Below, in pieces: positions 24,366 through 25,897 of a stretch of 25,897 nucleotides of DNA (the first letter of the stretch is position 1; every line of letters starts with the position of its first letter). The position numbers and the translations under genes are program-made. The notes under the pieces are model-generated. The model was not told the DNA's origin. It worked only from the letters and a program-made list of their open reading frames with translations, and made no database searches. The DNA comes from Clostridia bacterium (GTDB lineage Bacteria > Bacillota > Clostridia > Christensenellales > DTU072), in the NCBI GenBank assembly GCA_028699795.1, contig JAQVTZ010000006.1:1-25897 (forward strand). Direction: 5' to 3'.

Positions 24366-24476
24366 CTAACATAATAAATTGGAAACTTGACTTATATGCC
24401 ACAACGGTTTTTTGTCAAGAAAATCCTTGGCTCAATTTAATTAAGATAAGCACGAAAATATCAAGAGAGGGTAATC

Positions 24477-25667
24477 ATGGACTGTGTACAAAAATTTAAA
24501 AACATGAGAAAGGCAAAAAAAATAGCGCTTATAAGCGTTGCCTCATTACTTATTTTAATATTGTTGGGGTTGCTTCTATTTTTTATTTTGTTTCCTGTTA
24601 CCATTAAAGCCGATTATAGTTTGATTGTTCCGTTTGAAAACAATGTAGCTGTTTTTGAGATAAATGGAACAAGCGCGGTGGCAAAGATAGATGAAGCTGG
24701 CAATATCACCGATGAAGATTTTAAAATAGTTGCTTTTGCCGATACCCATTTTGATCACCATAAACAAAAGGTTGAAGTTTCGTTTGAAATGCTGATGCGT
24801 AACATTAGTTTTACAAAACCCGATCTGGTGGTATTTATGGGAGATATCGTTACTTCAACTTTTAATCGCTGGAGGGCAAAACAACTTGCCGAAGTGATGG
24901 AAAGCTTTGGTGTTTATTGGACATTGATTCTCGGCAATCATGAGGGAGAACATTTTACTGGTTTGTCCAGAAAAAACATGATTCAGTTTTTTAGCGTTTA
25001 TCCGCATTGCCTTATTGATGAAACGGTAAAATATACATCGGATGGTGAAGTTGTTTGGGGATACGGGAATTATTATCTCAATATTCTTAAATCTAACGGA
25101 GAAGTTAGACAAACCTTGTTTTTTTTGGACAGCGGGGAAAGAGTAAGTGAAGATGCGGCGAAAGAATTAGACATCAGCGATCACAGTTACGATTTTCTTA
25201 AACCTTCACAGATACAGTGGTATAAAGAATCGGTTGATGCTCTTACTTCTACCAAATCCATGGTGTTTTGCCACATACCTTTATGTGAGTTTGCGGATGC
25301 ATATCAAGACGCCCTTGACGGACAAGAACACGCAACCTTGGTTTATGGACTATTGCGGGAGGAGCCCAAATCCAGCCAATACAACAGCGGAATGTTTGAC
25401 GCTATACTAGAAAAGGATCATACGCAAGCATTCATCACTGCGCATGATCATTGTAATGATTGCATCATTCTTTATCATGGGATATATCTTGGCTACTGCA
25501 GAACTTCAGGATACAGCAAATACGATCCCAAAACCGCCAACGAGGAAGGTCGTTTTCTGCAAGGTTGTAGTATTTATATGATTGATAAAGACGGAAATAT
25601 CGCTTTTAATTCAATCATAAATGACGAACATCACGACCAAAGCTCGGCAATTGCGCTATATAAATAA
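24477..25667 (+). CDS. Membrane-anchored calcineurin-like metallophosphoesterase
   Basis: A 396-residue protein with one N-terminal membrane anchor (residues of about 16-40) and an extracytoplasmic dinuclear-metal phosphoesterase domain. The calcineurin-like motifs are complete: 'FADTHFDHH' (Asp89, His91), 'MGDIV' (Asp123), 'LGNHEGE' (Asn154, His155), 'FCHIPLCEF' and 'ITAHDHCND'. It belongs to the branch resembling fungal and plant purple-acid-like phosphoesterases with the 'LGNHEGE' variant; it would cleave a phosphomonoester or phosphodiester outside the membrane. GAGAGG six bases before the ATG supports the start at 24477; an internal Met10 is less well supported. It has its own promoter and a long leader, and is not obviously part of an operon. 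Confidence 0.9.
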   Translation: MDCVQKFKNMRKAKKIALISVASLLILILLGLLLFFILFPVTIKADYSLIVPFENNVAVFEINGTSAVAKIDEAGNITDEDFKIVAFADTHFDHHKQKVEVSFEMLMRNISFTKPDLVVFMGDIVTSTFNRWRAKQLAEVMESFGVYWTLILGNHEGEHFTGLSRKNMIQFFSVYPHCLIDETVKYTSDGEVVWGYGNYYLNILKSNGEVRQTLFFLDSGERVSEDAAKELDISDHSYDFLKPSQIQWYKESVDALTSTKSMVFCHIPLCEFADAYQDALDGQEHATLVYGLLREEPKSSQYNSGMFDAILEKDHTQAFITAHDHCNDCIILYHGIYLGYCRTSGYSKYDPKTANEEGRFLQGCSIYMIDKDGNIAFNSIINDEHHDQSSAIALYK

Positions 25668-25687
25668 AAATATCTTTATTATCTAAA

Positions 25688-25885
25688 TTAGGATATAGTC
25701 GTCCTAACATGCTCTCTTTCGGCGCAAATAGTAGGTTTTATACAATGCACATATGAAATGATATATGGGTGGTAAGTTGTAAAATGAATTGTCGCAAATG
25801 AGCGTAGGAATGTAAGCGGTAAGAGAAAATATAGTCGGTCTCGCCCGACAGGCGAGTTAGGAACTTCGTCCCTAACAACCCGACT
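25688..25885. repeat. Candidate MITE-like or structured repeat element, non-coding
   Basis: About 200 bases after the last gene contain no credible gene but strong secondary structure. The left edge is a perfect hairpin, TTAGGA (25688-25693) with TCCTAA (25702-25707). The right edge folds as a three-way junction: AGTCGG/CCGACT (25833-25838, 25880-25885) enclosing CTCGCC/GGCGAG (25840-25845, 25851-25856) and TTAGG/CCTAA (25857-25861, 25871-25875). The left hairpin and the inner right hairpin share TTAGGA, TCGTCC and CTAAC in the same order, and 'ATATAGTCG' recurs in both halves, as expected of the ends of a mobile repeat. A structured regulatory RNA is the alternative. The window ends before any downstream gene. 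Confidence 0.4.
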
Positions 25886-25897
25886 CAAATTTTCCCC

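Noticed and set aside
25688..25888. Minus-strand 66-codon open frame at the window end
   Set aside because: It coincides with the hairpin-rich element, has no ribosome binding site or recognisable domain, and is best explained as structure-driven absence of stops.

Overview
The window looks like a chromosomal segment of an uncultured or gut-type clostridial (Firmicutes) bacterium. The evidence is the AT-leaning composition with standard code, strong AGGAGG-type ribosome binding sites, near-consensus sigma-A promoters, the metG-tatD-(radical SAM)-rsmA housekeeping arrangement typical of Firmicutes, a MazF toxin of the Firmicutes type, and GPH-type sugar symporters next to cytoplasmic glycosidases. 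No tRNA, rRNA, CRISPR array, insertion sequence with transposase, or phage gene was seen.

Layout. (1) 1-3930, plus strand: the 3' end of a GH31 glycosidase, a GPH sugar:cation symporter and a large membrane-anchored protein of a family I do not recognise (here 'protein A'). (2) 3956-6152, minus: an endonuclease/exonuclease/phosphatase-fold lipoprotein, and an uncharacterised two-domain protein with a long low-complexity linker and a clear terminator. (3) 6344-11642, minus: rsmA/ksgA, then (upstream in the transcript sense) a TatD-linked radical SAM protein, tatD, metG and a zinc-dependent phospholipase C-like protein; the last four are tightly spaced or overlapping and read as one operon. (4) 11812-12153, plus: a solitary mazF-like toxin gene with no antitoxin gene beside it. 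(5) 12187-15449, minus: a class I/II aminotransferase, an unknown protein and an O-antigen-ligase-like polytopic membrane protein, forming an operon behind a good promoter. (6) 15722-22113: a second carbohydrate locus, made of a GPH symporter plus GH105 unsaturated glycuronyl hydrolase on the plus strand, convergent with a GH63-like glycosidase and 'protein B' (a full-length paralogue of protein A) on the minus strand. (7) 22292-25667, plus: a PHP-domain phosphoesterase, a membrane diguanylate cyclase and a membrane-anchored metallophosphoesterase, each with its own recognisable promoter. (8) 25688-25897: a non-coding, strongly structured segment that looks like a repeat or MITE-like element.

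How it fits together. The most interesting theme is the pairing, twice in 22 kb, of a GPH symporter with a large, membrane-anchored, uncharacterised protein and cytoplasmic glycosidases. GH105 enzymes act on the 4,5-unsaturated uronyl ends that polysaccharide lyases leave behind, yet no recognised lyase is in the window; proteins A and B are therefore reasonable candidates for a surface polysaccharide-cleaving enzyme (lyase or glycosidase). That assignment is inference from context and from conserved residues, not from recognised homology. The other regions are mostly ordinary housekeeping with a few oddities (orphan mazF, a promoter-terminator pair without a gene upstream of rsmA, a degenerate I-site in the diguanylate cyclase).
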